Of a stretch of 64,000 nt of DNA, positions 19,186 through 27,906 are shown in pieces. Numbering within the stretch: the first letter of the stretch is position 1; every line of letters starts with the position of its first letter. The stretch comes from CBDFHC01 sp965247585 (GTDB lineage Bacteria; Chloroflexota; Dehalococcoidia; Lucifugimonadales; GCA-2712585), in contig CBDFHC010000004.1 in assembly GCA_965247585.1 (NCBI GenBank), positions 1 through 64,000 of the forward strand, written 5' to 3'. The translations under genes and the position numbers were made by a program. The notes under the pieces are model-generated. The model did not search any database. It was given only the letters and a program-made list of their open reading frames with translations, and was not told where the DNA came from.

Positions 19186-19558
19186 CCTGGGACTCTACTT
19201 TCCAAACTCTCGGAGGAAAGGGGAGGTGATAGTTGCGTCATAAGAACAGTCACGCTGCTCGCGCCTGACAGGGGACGACGCCGAAGCCAGTGAGACTGAG
19301 TGTACACATACCGGTGGGGAGTGCCGTAGGCGCTCCACAGTGGCCGATACAAAACAACTAAAGTCGGTCGTGGTTCGGATTCGGGGATGGAAGACGCCCC
19401 GATGAAGGTGGAACCGGAAGTAGCCGTTGACCCCAAAGGAACGACGGCGAATCTGTCAATAACTCAGCCAAGCCTGGAAGCCTAGGCCTGGAAGCCTAGG
19501 GAAGAGCAAACGGAACCCTGGTCTCTTGATCTGACAACCCAGATCAAGGAGATCAGGA
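19186..19558. other. Intergenic region upstream of the RNHCP gene
   Basis: No recognised gene. A 32-codon plus-strand frame (19387-19485) reads as plausible protein but is too short to support. A 13-bp direct repeat (GCCTGGAAGCCTA) lies at about 19475-19500. Confidence 0.4.
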
Positions 19559-19873
19559 GTGAGCAGGCCCAGCGAAAACACGGCATTCACATGCCTGATA
19601 TGTGACTTGGAAGTGGCTCCTCTATCGAATGGCAGCTATCGGAACCACTGCCCAGGATGTCTCTACTCTCAACACCTGGATGTGGTGCCTGGGGACAGGG
19701 CCTCTTCTTGCGAGGGAATGATGGAGCCAGTAGGGCTGAAGTATAGGTCGGGCAAAGGCCTTCAGGTGGTCCATCGCTGCATGACCTGCGGAATGGTGCG
19801 CGCCAACAGGGCCGCTAGCGACACCGTGCAGCCCGACGACTTGGAAGCGTTGCTTCGCCTACCTGCGGTCTAA
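19559..19873 (+). CDS. RNHCP domain zinc-binding protein
   Basis: The 104-residue protein has four Cys-x2-Cys-type knuckles and the diagnostic 'RNHCPGCLYSQHLD' sequence that names the RNHCP domain. The other cysteine pairs are CLICD and CMTCG. It presumably binds zinc; the family's function is not known. It starts with GTG at 19559 and has an AAGGAGATCAGG ribosome binding site. Its TAA overlaps the ATG of the next gene (TAATG), so the two are translationally coupled. Confidence 0.88.
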   Translation: MSRPSENTAFTCLICDLEVAPLSNGSYRNHCPGCLYSQHLDVVPGDRASSCEGMMEPVGLKYRSGKGLQVVHRCMTCGMVRANRAASDTVQPDDLEALLRLPAV

Positions 19874-20676
19874 TGGACATCTCGCGCTACCAGGGAATCG
19901 ACCAGTTCGGTAAGGCGTATAGGATCACGCTGGAAAACGACACCCACGCCCCGGGGTCAGTGGATCGTGTGTTGGCGAAGACAATGGTGCGCCTCTGCAC
20001 CGAGACCGCCGAATACTTGTACACCGGATACTCTCCCACGTGCACCAGGTACGAGAAGGGCTCTCGTCCGATGCTGGAACGATACGTAGCTGACGCCGGG
20101 GCATCCCAAGGGTCTTCCGCGAGTAGGGTGGCCGGCATCGTCGACTTCTGCCAGAGTCTTGAGGAGCGAGCCGCCGATGACCTGGATGGGATGCGGTTCG
20201 GCGGGACCGAGGAGCAGATAGTCGCCCGTGGCTCGGATTGGTGCACGGATGTAGCACGGGTTGCGTGCGCTATGTGCCAGGTGGCTGGCGTATCGGCGAG
20301 ATTGGTCTCGCTGTTCAACCTGAGCCAGGCCCACAGCGGACACGAAATCATTGAAGCGTTCGACGAAGGAGTTTGGGGAGCGGTCGACCCGGTCAACGGT
20401 GTCGCGTACCGCCACCCGAATGGAAGGCCCGCTACGACCTGGGAATTGACGAATGACGAGCGACTGGTTCACGGAAGCTGGGAGGGTCGGTCAAACTTCT
20501 ATGCTGATCCTCGGCAGTTTGAAGGTGCCGCCGTCTGCAACTATCCCATCTGGGGGGCATCCGACTTCGATTACACGGTAAGCCCGTTGAACGACTACAC
20601 ACGGCGAGTACTTGAGATGGCCAATGCTGGCTGGCCCGGCGGCCTGCGATGGTTGCACGGAGAGGAAGGCGAGTAG
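19873..20676 (+). CDS. Transglutaminase-fold protein
   Basis: The 267-residue protein carries a transglutaminase-like catalytic triad in order: Cys in 'GSDWCTDVARVACAM', His in 'AHSGHEIIEAF' and Asp in 'WGAVDPVNG'. Such papain-fold proteins act as peptidases or acyl transferases. No signal peptide is seen, so it is probably cytoplasmic. It is coupled to the RNHCP gene by a 1-base overlap. The substrate is unknown. The IS1380 element begins only 18 bases after its stop. Confidence 0.82.
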   Translation: MDISRYQGIDQFGKAYRITLENDTHAPGSVDRVLAKTMVRLCTETAEYLYTGYSPTCTRYEKGSRPMLERYVADAGASQGSSASRVAGIVDFCQSLEERAADDLDGMRFGGTEEQIVARGSDWCTDVARVACAMCQVAGVSARLVSLFNLSQAHSGHEIIEAFDEGVWGAVDPVNGVAYRHPNGRPATTWELTNDERLVHGSWEGRSNFYADPRQFEGAAVCNYPIWGASDFDYTVSPLNDYTRRVLEMANAGWPGGLRWLHGEEGE

Positions 20677-20694
20677 ACTGGCATCAGACCGGAT

Positions 20695-22409
20695 CCTAAG
20701 CCCGAATCCACCGAAGGACGGGCTTGGGGACAGCCCTTGAAGAAGCCAGCGGGTGCTGCTCTGAATCTGGGATAATGGTTTTGGAACAGAAACCCGCCCG
20801 GAAACAAGGAGCACCCAATAGATGCTGCCACAGAACAAACCCGACCGTATCCGCGTCCTCTTTGACGACCATCGCCTGGTGGCCAATGCCGGCCTGCTCC
20901 TGCCGGCCACCCTAGCCCGGCACCTGGGCCTGCGGGAACTCGTCGACCATCACCTTGACCTCGGCGGAGCGCCGGGGCGGGCGAACACTGGGGACAAGAT
21001 GCTGACGCTGGTCGCTTCCGCGCTGGCAGGCGGCGACTGCATCGACGACGCCGATGCGCTGCGCGCTGGTGGGACGGTCGGTGTTCTAGGCTGCGTGGTC
21101 AAGGCGCCATCCACCCTGGGGACCTTCCTGCGCAGCTTTCGGTGGGGGCATGTCCGTCAACTCGACCGCGTGAGCCGCCAGTTGTTGGCCCGGGCCTGGG
21201 CCGCTGGGGCCGGACCCGGCGACTCGCCCCTGACCATCGACCTGGACTCGACCATCTGCGAGACCTATGGACTGGCCAAGGAGGGAGCGCGCCACCACGG
21301 CTATACCGGCGCCCGCGGCTATCACCCGCTGCTGGCCATTGCCGCCGGCACCGGCGAGGTGCTGATGTCCCGGCTGCGCGAGGGCCGGGCCAACACCGCC
21401 CGTGGCGCCGCCCACTTCCTGCGTGAGACGGTGGGGCGGGTGCGCTACGGCGGGGCCAGGGGACAACTCACGGTGCGGGCCGACAGCGGCTTCTACGCCC
21501 ACACTGTCGTTGCCGCCTGCCGGGAAATGGATGTCCGCTTCTCTATCACCATCCGCCAGCGTGCCAGCCTGCGGGACCTGATCGAGGCGATACCAGAGGA
21601 GGACTGGACTCCCATTCCCTACTGGATGGACGGCGCCGCCGATGTCGCCGAGACGACTTACACCCCGTTCCAGACCAAGCCGGACGCCGCGCCGGTGCGG
21701 CTCATTGTCCGGCGGGTGAAGCCGACGCCCGGTTCCCAGCTCGCCCTCTTCGCCAGATACAGCTATCACGCCTTCATCACCGACCGCGATGGGGAGACGC
21801 TGGAACTGGAGGCCGATCATCGCCGCCACGCCGAGGTCGAGAACGCCATACGCGACCTCAAGTACGGCGTCGGGCTGAACCACATGCCGTCGGCGCGCTT
21901 CGCCGCCAACGGCGCCTGGCTGGCGGTCCAGGTGATGGCGCATAACCTGGCCCGCTGGACGGCGCGGATTGGTCTGGGCGAGCGGACCGTGATCACCAAG
22001 ACCCTCAGGCGGCGGGTCTTCGCTCTGGTGGGACGGATCACCCGCTCGGCGCGCCGCCTCACTTTGCATCTCCCCCGGCGCTGGCCTTGGGAAACCCAGT
22101 TCAGTCGCGCCTTGGCCCGGCTGCAAGCCATTCCGTTCCCGGCCTGACGGCCAGCCTGCAACTGACCCAACGTCCCCGCAATCTCGCGCCACCCCGGTCG
22201 CGAGAGTCCCCTGCTGCGTATCCTCTCGCCTTCCCGCGCATCGCAACTCCCGCATAGGGCCTTAGGGCCCTGTGCGGCGACTGAAGACCGTCCGCCGGCC
22301 TCCCATCCACCCCAAGACCCCAGGCCATCTCCCCTGTAGCTCCCTCACCCACCCCCTTCCGCTGTCCTCACGCCGTCCATCGGTGTCCTTCGGTGGATTC
22401 GGGCTAAGG
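20695..22409 (+). mobile_element. IS1380-family insertion sequence
   Basis: Perfect 25-bp terminal inverted repeats lie at 20695-20719 and 22385-22409 (beginning CCTAAGCCCGAATCCACC). The element is 1715 bp with one transposase gene. No target duplication is evident between 20691-20694 and 22410-22413. At its right end it abuts a leucine-rich-repeat gene fragment. Confidence 0.9.
20822..22147 (+). CDS. IS1380-family transposase
   Basis: The 441-residue protein shows IS1380 catalytic signatures: Asp residues in 'TIDLDSTICETYG', Asp in 'VRADSGFYAHTVV', and Glu in 'HAEVENAIRDLKYG'. It is full length and the frame is intact. It moves the element bounded by the 25-bp repeats. The C-terminus is rich in Arg, which fits DNA binding. 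Confidence 0.94.
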   Translation: MLPQNKPDRIRVLFDDHRLVANAGLLLPATLARHLGLRELVDHHLDLGGAPGRANTGDKMLTLVASALAGGDCIDDADALRAGGTVGVLGCVVKAPSTLGTFLRSFRWGHVRQLDRVSRQLLARAWAAGAGPGDSPLTIDLDSTICETYGLAKEGARHHGYTGARGYHPLLAIAAGTGEVLMSRLREGRANTARGAAHFLRETVGRVRYGGARGQLTVRADSGFYAHTVVAACREMDVRFSITIRQRASLRDLIEAIPEEDWTPIPYWMDGAADVAETTYTPFQTKPDAAPVRLIVRRVKPTPGSQLALFARYSYHAFITDRDGETLELEADHRRHAEVENAIRDLKYGVGLNHMPSARFAANGAWLAVQVMAHNLARWTARIGLGERTVITKTLRRRVFALVGRITRSARRLTLHLPRRWPWETQFSRALARLQAIPFPA

Positions 22410-22552
22410 CTCAGCCTGAACAGGTTGGAGAGGCTGCCCAGCTCCGCCGGTATCTCCCCGCTCAAGTCGTTGTTGTCGAGATCCAGCACTACCAGGTTGG
22501 AGAGGCTGCCCACTCGCGCGGGTCTCTGCACCGTCGGCGCACGGTCCTACTT
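22410..22552 (-). pseudogene. Chimeric fragment: LRR piece joined to a serine-recombinase piece
   Basis: Reading on the minus strand, 'DRAPTVQRPARVGS' closely matches the intact recombinase ('DRAPKVQRPGRVGS', near 6480-6510). It passes directly into two plant-type leucine-rich repeats ('LSNLVVLDLDNNDLSGEIPA'), which then run into the end of IS1380. This is two gene fragments spliced by illegitimate recombination; no functional product is expected. Confidence 0.6.
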
Positions 22553-22750
22553 GGCCCATCGCCGCTAGGCGGCCCAACTGCTCCTCGCCGGGAACCGGAC
22601 CCTCCTGGGCAATGCCCTCCGACACTGCTGCCGCCAGGTACTTGGCCACCGTGTCCCGCGACAGTCCAGTACTCGCCGCGATCTGTGTCCCGCCTGCCAG
22701 CGGCGGATCACTTCTCCTATTTCCATTCGGGGAACCTCCCGGTACGCCAT
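22540..22750 (-). pseudogene. istA: IS21-family istA N-terminal fragment, frameshifted
   Basis: From an ATG at 22750 the frame reads 'REVPRMEIGEVIRRWQAGH', the IstA N-terminus. After a shift near 22690 another frame reads 'QIAASTGLSRDTVAKYLAAA', the IstA helix-turn-helix. The DDE domain and istB are absent. Confidence 0.72.
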
Positions 22751-22809
22751 TGCCACACCTCCACGTGAAGTGGGGTAATGGTCGTCGGTCTGGCTCCCAG
22801 AGCGGTCTA

Positions 22810-22934
22810 AAACCCTGTAAAGCCGCTGGCCTAATGTTCCTGTACATTGGCATACTCCCCATGAAGGAACTGGAAAGGGAAATGTCCTCCGCGTTCCGTA
22901 CTACGAACGGGATCTGCTGAACGTACTCAGGCAA
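22810..22934 (-). pseudogene. Possible serine-recombinase tail fragment
   Basis: The minus-strand translation 'RNAEDISLSSSFMGSM' resembles 'GNAEDIALSGKVMNTV' in the recombinase remnant at 5432. The similarity is short and I hold it loosely. Confidence 0.35.
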
Positions 22935-23131
22935 GGGCGTGGCGTTCCCGCAGTCCCTTTAGTGCTCATCGGCGTAGCCCCGTTAAGATTCAGAGAGTCA
23001 TGCCGAAGATCGAATCCGCCGACTGACGTGATGGTTGTATCTGCTCGGCATGACGGCTTCCCCCGAATCCCAAACGCCGTCACCGGAGTAATTGAGAATG
23101 CCAATCAGGCCAGAATACACACCACCCCGGT

Positions 23132-23383
23132 CTATTCGCTTACCTCTTTCTCATCCCTAGCAGTGGCCTTGAGAATCGCCCCAACGACAATCATCAACAG
23201 ACTAATCGTGACCATCAAGAACCCGGACTGAATACCTCCTGTTGCTAGAGATTCACCTTCAGGATTGCCTAGGAAAGCGGAGCTTGCTGCCCCTAGGCAG
23301 CCTACCGTACAAGCCGATGTGCCTACTATGAAGAGCGCCAAGCCCCCCCACAGCAAGAACCTCGTCACCCGTTGCCTACTCAT
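23132..23383 (-). CDS. Small membrane protein with two transmembrane helices
   Basis: An 83-residue protein with two hydrophobic segments ('FLLWGGLALFIVGTSACTVG' and 'GFLMVTISLLMIVVGAIL') and a charged C-terminus. The ATG at 23383 is preceded by GGATGGAG. Function unknown; no homologue recognised. Confidence 0.6.
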   Translation of the reverse strand: MSRQRVTRFLLWGGLALFIVGTSACTVGCLGAASSAFLGNPEGESLATGGIQSGFLMVTISLLMIVVGAILKATARDEKEVSE

Positions 23384-23541
23384 TGCTCCATCCTAACGTT
23401 TGATGTTCTGATTCTACCCCAGTTGCATCTTCATGTACTCAGGAATCACCATTCACTCTACACCCGTGCCTCGGCCGCGCCGACAACTCCCCCACCTCGC
23501 TCCGCTTCCGGCATCGTCCAGGTCATGATGCTCTCTTTCTG

Positions 23542-24270
23542 CTAGGCGCAGCAGATGCCGCTCACCAACTCACCTACCCGCTTCGCCACCTCACCCCTCA
23601 GCTCGTTGCTTACGCCGAATGAGGACTGCAAATTGACGCTCCATCCAATAAATCGTCTGCCTAGTAATGCACTATCATACATCTGGACGTCGTAACGCCA
23701 GAGACCCTTAATCGGCTTGGTTTTATTGAAGCGTACACCGAATGCCTTTTCCAAACCCTCCACTACACTACTACCGTTCCCTAACATCAACTTGACCCTT
23801 GGATTCTTTTCCAGGATTTTCCTCAGGAATGGTGCGCCATCTCTTAGCAACTCCTCTTGGGCAGTCTTCGGCACCTTGCCCCACAGAGGGTTGGTAGGCC
23901 ATTGCGCAATGTCTAGCGAACAAGCCAAGCAATCAGAGTAATGGTCTTCGTGGTCATACTGGCCGCCATAGGAGAATCCACACTTCTTCAGGATTCGCTC
24001 TAAGGAAGAGAAGTAACGGTATTTCTTATACTCAAAATACGTTGTCTTATGCTCCCACAGCCGTTCAGCGCCTCCCTTGTCCAGAGGCGAACACTTCTCT
24101 CTGAGCCACTCGTTGGTATGGGGACCGCCATGAGGGTTGATGCCTATGGTCGCTACTCTAGCAATTTCGAGGTGGCCCTCAGCTAAGGCAGGAAGTGCCC
24201 CCTCAGGCACACAACACCCCTCAGGAGGCTTGGCCTCCAGTATCTGCTTTAGCATGTAGTCAGGAATCAT
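23542..24270 (-). CDS. Uracil-DNA glycosylase superfamily-like protein
   Basis: I take the ATG at 24270, preceded by AGGAG, giving 242 residues. Features that recall the UDG fold are an early 'ATIGINPHGGPHTNEW' motif and a later 'VKLMLGNGSSVVEGL' strand-helix. A cysteine-containing region with 'ACSLDIAQWPTNPLWGKVP' lies between. A His-containing final motif of true UDGs is not obvious, so catalytic activity is uncertain. It stands alone, with no operon partner. Base composition is lower in GC than its neighbours, suggesting separate acquisition. Confidence 0.5.
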   Translation of the reverse strand: MIPDYMLKQILEAKPPEGCCVPEGALPALAEGHLEIARVATIGINPHGGPHTNEWLREKCSPLDKGGAERLWEHKTTYFEYKKYRYFSSLERILKKCGFSYGGQYDHEDHYSDCLACSLDIAQWPTNPLWGKVPKTAQEELLRDGAPFLRKILEKNPRVKLMLGNGSSVVEGLEKAFGVRFNKTKPIKGLWRYDVQMYDSALLGRRFIGWSVNLQSSFGVSNELRGEVAKRVGELVSGICCA

Positions 24271-24284
24271 CGCCTCTCCTTTAC

Positions 24285-24470
24285 CCCCACGCCGACAACT
24301 CCCCCGTCTCGCCAATGTTGGTCGTAACCAATTCCCCCGGCTCCATACGCCCCGCCCACAACATGTTCGCTATCTGGTTCTTCTAGTCCACGATCATGTC
24401 CTTGGCGAACCCGTGCTGCTGCAACTCCTCGTTCACCCACACATGACGGTACTGCTTCCCCTGCCCTGAG
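24285..24470 (-). pseudogene. Unidentified gene fragment with an in-frame stop
   Basis: The minus strand reads as natural protein ('WVNEELQQHGFAKDMIVD', stop, then 'NQIANMLWAGRMEPGELV'), ending just upstream of the UDG-like gene. I see no start and cannot name the family. The sequence CGCCGACAACTCCCCC in it also occurs at about 23478 downstream of the UDG-like gene, so the two may flank an insertion. Confidence 0.35.
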
Positions 24471-24671
24471 GCTCACTTCACTCTCGAACACACGGACATC
24501 AAATCCGCTACGGTTCGGGGTTGCCAACGTGGGGGTGGCCGGGTGTCGGGACGATTTACCACCGCCCATCCCTCCGACAGGACCTCTGCCTAATGTGGCA
24601 TTGTTAGCGTTGCACGCTAAGGTCAGGACGGGCGGCTTGAAGCGTCGGAACATCTCTTTATCTACACATCT

Positions 24672-24767
24672 AACTTGAACCTAAGCGTGAAAGTTCTTGA
24701 TTTCGTCAAGTCTGGTGGGCCTACGTGTACTGTACTGCGAACTTTTCGATTGGCCGTTGCCTTGTGA
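24672..24767 (+). pseudogene. Serine-recombinase C-terminal tail fragment
   Basis: The frame reads NLNLSVKVLDFVKSGGPTCT and stops at TGA 24765-24767. It matches the fragment at 17598 and the intact recombinase tail, with an abrupt 5' boundary. No recombinase body is present upstream. Confidence 0.55.
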
Positions 24768-24938
24768 CCCACCCACGAGAGCTCTGCCCGCGGAAGCGCA
24801 TCTCCAGGAGATCAGGCGGGACGTAACCATAATCATTCGCCTCTCGCCCCGGCGATGTCCTTGCTCTGAAACATCCAGAAGTAGATGACACAGGCGACAA
24901 GGGGTTAGGCCGTAAGGACACCTTTACAATGCGATATA

Positions 24939-25622
24939 TCATTTCTTAGACCACCTTTCTACGGTCGTTAGAAGATGAAGCGCAGCGGCGGCAACTCTTG
25001 TGTCTTGTTCTAGCCGTAGGGAAGCCGCTCTGCCTTCAGGAGAGTCGGGCGTTCTTTCCGAATATAGGGCGATGCTAGCCTCGCCATTACCGTCTATTGC
25101 AAGTTCATAGTTCTTGACTGTCTTGGTTGGCAGGTATAGAGCTACAGCGACCAAATCTCCTTCACTGCCGTGAGGATGGCGATTAAGCAAGTACACAATG
25201 GTATCCTGGTCTATCCACGTCTTCATCCTTTCAGGAAACTCTTCCATCACCTCTCTTAGACGCTGTGCGTCCCGAGCCTCATGGTCCAGGACGGGTTGAG
25301 ACTGTCCAACTAGCGGAGCACCGGCTGGAGTTGGAGTTGTCCCTGCTGTACCCGAAGGTGTCTCTGCCTGTGTCGGCGACACAGTGTCCGACCCTACTTC
25401 ACCTGTAGCTGTTGGTGTGTTTGATGGCGTCTCTGTCTGGAGCGGCGTCCCAGCGCCAGAACCGGCTTCAATCATAGCTGTTGGTGTGCTTGATGGCGTC
25501 TCTACCTGAGTCCCTGCCCCACCGGCCCACTCCACATCCATGGTTGGCGTTGGTGGGGAGCTGCCGCAGGCAGCTCCCTTCAAGGCCACCATTCCAACCA
25601 CGATGGCTGCTAGAAATCGCAT
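24939..25622 (-). CDS. Lipoprotein with Thr/Pro linker (paralogue A)
   Basis: The 227-residue protein has a lipoprotein signal (MRFLAAIVVGMVALKGAAC) and a long low-complexity linker of 'ETPSSTPTA' repeats. The C-terminal domain of about 110 residues contains 'MKTWIDQDTIVYLLNR' and 'LRLEQDTRVAAAALHLLTTV'. It is a close paralogue of the protein at 27226. The two genes and their upstream sequences are a segmental duplication on either side of the metalloprotease gene. The function of the C-terminal domain is unknown; it should sit on the outer membrane face. Confidence 0.78.
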   Translation of the reverse strand: MRFLAAIVVGMVALKGAACGSSPPTPTMDVEWAGGAGTQVETPSSTPTAMIEAGSGAGTPLQTETPSNTPTATGEVGSDTVSPTQAETPSGTAGTTPTPAGAPLVGQSQPVLDHEARDAQRLREVMEEFPERMKTWIDQDTIVYLLNRHPHGSEGDLVAVALYLPTKTVKNYELAIDGNGEASIALYSERTPDSPEGRAASLRLEQDTRVAAAALHLLTTVERWSKK

Positions 25623-26045
25623 AATGCCACCCCCATCAAGTCAAGAATCGAATACTTTCTCCAAATAAGACGCTCTTGCCGGAGGAATAGTTCCCGGTGA
25701 GTATAATTCTGCCCCTTCTTCGTCAAGCAATCCTGTATCACCGGCGACGCTGCCCACGGCGCGAACCCCGAACTTTTGTCAATGACCTGCCTCTAGCCGG
25801 ACGTTATCGGCCAACGACGGCCGGGAACGAAGCCATTAGCGGGATGAGCTTCCTCGGAAGCCGCCGAATCAGCGGATCGGTCGTGTTTCAGTTACTCTGC
25901 ACTCTCATCAGCTGGATTCTTGTTCCAATTAAGTATACGCCTCAACTGTCAATTCCGTTCCATGACGAGCGGCTCCTCAGCGAACTAGTGCCCATCTACT
26001 CCCAGATGTTGTCAGGGCTCACCTAATATAGGCAACGATCCCCCG
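25623..26045. other. Upstream region of lipoprotein A; no gene supported
   Basis: The 170 bases next to the lipoprotein start closely match the region upstream of paralogue B (27907-28060), so the promoter was duplicated with the gene. I see nothing else to annotate. Confidence 0.5.
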
Positions 26046-26080
26046 TAAAAACAAAAGGCCCTACACATATGGTGCAGGGC
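26046..26080 (-). terminator. Rho-independent terminator after the metalloprotease gene
   Basis: On the minus strand GCCCTGCAC, a CATAT loop and GTGTAGGGC form a hairpin (26058-26080) followed by CTTTTGTTTTT. It is correctly placed about 150 bases after the metalloprotease stop. It shares the CATATGTG core with elements at 35333 and 58484. Confidence 0.75.
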
Positions 26081-26230
26081 GGGAGTATAGTCTTCAAACG
26101 GTGGCTGACCCGGCCCATACGGGATCGTTCACTATGTCGTCGCTGAATCCCGACGAGCCAGAACTTCTACCTGTAAGCAAACCTCCATTCCAATCGGAGA
26201 AGCACCTCCATTACTCAACTTCAGGCTCGT

Positions 26231-27229
26231 CTAATCACCGCACACGTAGACATATGTAGTAAAGCCGCCGAACTGAGACGCCTCCAAATCATCCGGATAT
26301 TCATTCTCTGCCCAAACACCATAGAGGAAATTGCCGCAGCCTTCATCGCTGACATCCTCGCTATACGACACAGTACCGTTGGTGTTATCATCGCCATCCT
26401 GATCAGCATCATTGGAATGCAGAAAGTCCCATTCCTCCGTGGACGTATTCCACTTCCAGAGTTCAAAGCGATAGGTGTCCTCGTACTCGGAATAGTCGAG
26501 GGCTGATCCCTTAATGGTAGTTCCTGAGACAATCTCTATATCGACGTCGTGGGGAAGCCCGTAAATCTTGTCCATGCTGTCTTCATCTTCGGAGCCAGGC
26601 TCGTTCATAATCCCCCAACAACCGTTCATGATGGTGTCACAGCCGGAATTATCTGTTACCTCCTGAAGCCCGAAAGCGTGGCCCATTTCATGGACGATTG
26701 CCCCTCGGAAGGCGACCTCATTGGACGGAGTGAAAGAATCATGGTCAAGATGTGAAACGGCGAAACAAATTGGGCCATGGTCATGGTCGTGGCCCGCATG
26801 GCCAACGAAGCCCCAATCATGGTCACAGTCTTCGTCGTCGTCATACCATTGCCTTATGTTGCTACCGTAACACTCATTCTGATCGGAGCAATCGACATAC
26901 TGGTAGACCGCGTCGGCATATGTGGTGATTTCATTCGCCCACTCGCCAGCATCACTGAATCGCAATTCGCTCCACGAGTCCATGCCGTCTCTCATATTGC
27001 TTCGGATGTTGTAGCCTTGGTGATTGTTCGTAGGAAAGTCAGAATCAATGGCCCAGTCGATCTTGCCGTTCCACCCCTCCGCGACTTGCTCCCAGCCATT
27101 AGAGTCATAGACGTGTCCCTCGTGATGCTCGTCAGCTAGAGCAATGATGCCGTTTAACAGGAAAACTGCTGCTGCTGCAAACGCGACAGCAATCATGAAA
27201 ATCTTGTGATGGCCCATGCGATATATCAT
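26231..27229 (-). CDS. Secreted matrixin/metzincin-like metalloprotease
   Basis: A signal peptide (hydrophobic segment ending near 'IIALADEHHEG') precedes a catalytic domain with the zinc motif in 'AIVHEMGHAFGLQEV' and a Met-turn-like 'CDTIMNGCWGIMNEP'. In canonical metzincins the third zinc ligand is His or Asp at the eleventh position of HExxHxxGxxH/D; here it is Glu. The C-terminal part (about residues 230-330) looks like a beta-sandwich (pre-peptidase C-terminal type). I chose the ATG at 27229, which overlaps the stop of the upstream lipoprotein (ATGA) and has GGTGG six bases before it. The protein should be exported and degrade extracellular protein. Confidence 0.8.
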   Translation of the reverse strand: MIYRMGHHKIFMIAVAFAAAAVFLLNGIIALADEHHEGHVYDSNGWEQVAEGWNGKIDWAIDSDFPTNNHQGYNIRSNMRDGMDSWSELRFSDAGEWANEITTYADAVYQYVDCSDQNECYGSNIRQWYDDDEDCDHDWGFVGHAGHDHDHGPICFAVSHLDHDSFTPSNEVAFRGAIVHEMGHAFGLQEVTDNSGCDTIMNGCWGIMNEPGSEDEDSMDKIYGLPHDVDIEIVSGTTIKGSALDYSEYEDTYRFELWKWNTSTEEWDFLHSNDADQDGDDNTNGTVSYSEDVSDEGCGNFLYGVWAENEYPDDLEASQFGGFTTYVYVCGD

Positions 27230-27906
27230 CGAGACCACCTATCCACGGTCGTCAGAAGCTGAAGTGCAGCGGCCTCAACTCTTGGGTCCTGTTCTAGCCG
27301 CAAGGCAGCGACTTCACCCTGAGAACCGCCACGCGTTTTTTCCGCGTGTAACCTAATGCGAGCCTGACCATCACTGCCTGTTTCGAGTTCGTAGCTCCTG
27401 CCTGTTCCAGTTGGCATATCGTGGGCAACGGCGACCAACCCTCCCTCGAGGTCGTGAGCATCGCGAGGGACCAGATACACAATGGTATCCTGGTCTATCC
27501 AAGTCTTCATCCCTACCGGAATGTTTTCCATAACCTTTCTTCGACGCTGTTCGTCCCGAGCCTGACGGTCCAGGGAAGGTTCGGACTGTCCAACTATTGG
27601 AGTACCGGCTGGAGTTGGAGTTGTCCCTGCTGTAGCTAGTGGCGTCTCTGCCTGTGTCGGTGTCGCAGTGTCCGCCCCCACTTCACTTGTAGCTGTTGGT
27701 GTGCTTGATGGCGTCTCTATCTGGAGCGGCGTCCCAGTGCCCGACTCCGCTTCACTCATAGCTGTTCGTGTGCTTGCTGGCGTCTCTGCCCGAATCCCCG
27801 TCCCACCGCCCCACTCCACGTCGCCGGTAGGCGTTGGTGAGGAACTAGCGCAGGCACCTAGCGTCAAGGCCACGACTCCAACTACGATGGTTGCTAGAAA
27901 TCGCAT
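27226..27906 (-). CDS. Lipoprotein with Thr/Pro linker (paralogue B)
   Basis: The start is the ATG at 27906 with GGAGGTGG upstream, giving 226 residues. The layout matches paralogue A: lipobox 'LTLGAC', 'TPSSTPTATSEV' linker, then a domain with 'MKTWIDQDTIVYLVPR'. The last codons overlap the start of the metalloprotease gene, so this lipoprotein and the protease are translated together. A cell-surface partner or inhibitor of the protease is possible, but this rests only on coupling. Confidence 0.8.
   Translation of the reverse strand: MRFLATIVVGVVALTLGACASSSPTPTGDVEWGGGTGIRAETPASTRTAMSEAESGTGTPLQIETPSSTPTATSEVGADTATPTQAETPLATAGTTPTPAGTPIVGQSEPSLDRQARDEQRRRKVMENIPVGMKTWIDQDTIVYLVPRDAHDLEGGLVAVAHDMPTGTGRSYELETGSDGQARIRLHAEKTRGGSQGEVAALRLEQDPRVEAAALQLLTTVDRWSR

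Noticed and set aside
20694..22410. IS1380 as an insertion splitting one LRR gene
   Set aside because: Only the right flank carries LRR sequence; the left flank is the transglutaminase gene end, so the two sides are not halves of one gene.
25697..26026. 109-codon plus-strand frame
   Set aside because: Its first part lies in the duplicated upstream region of the lipoprotein genes, where the second copy does not keep the frame open.
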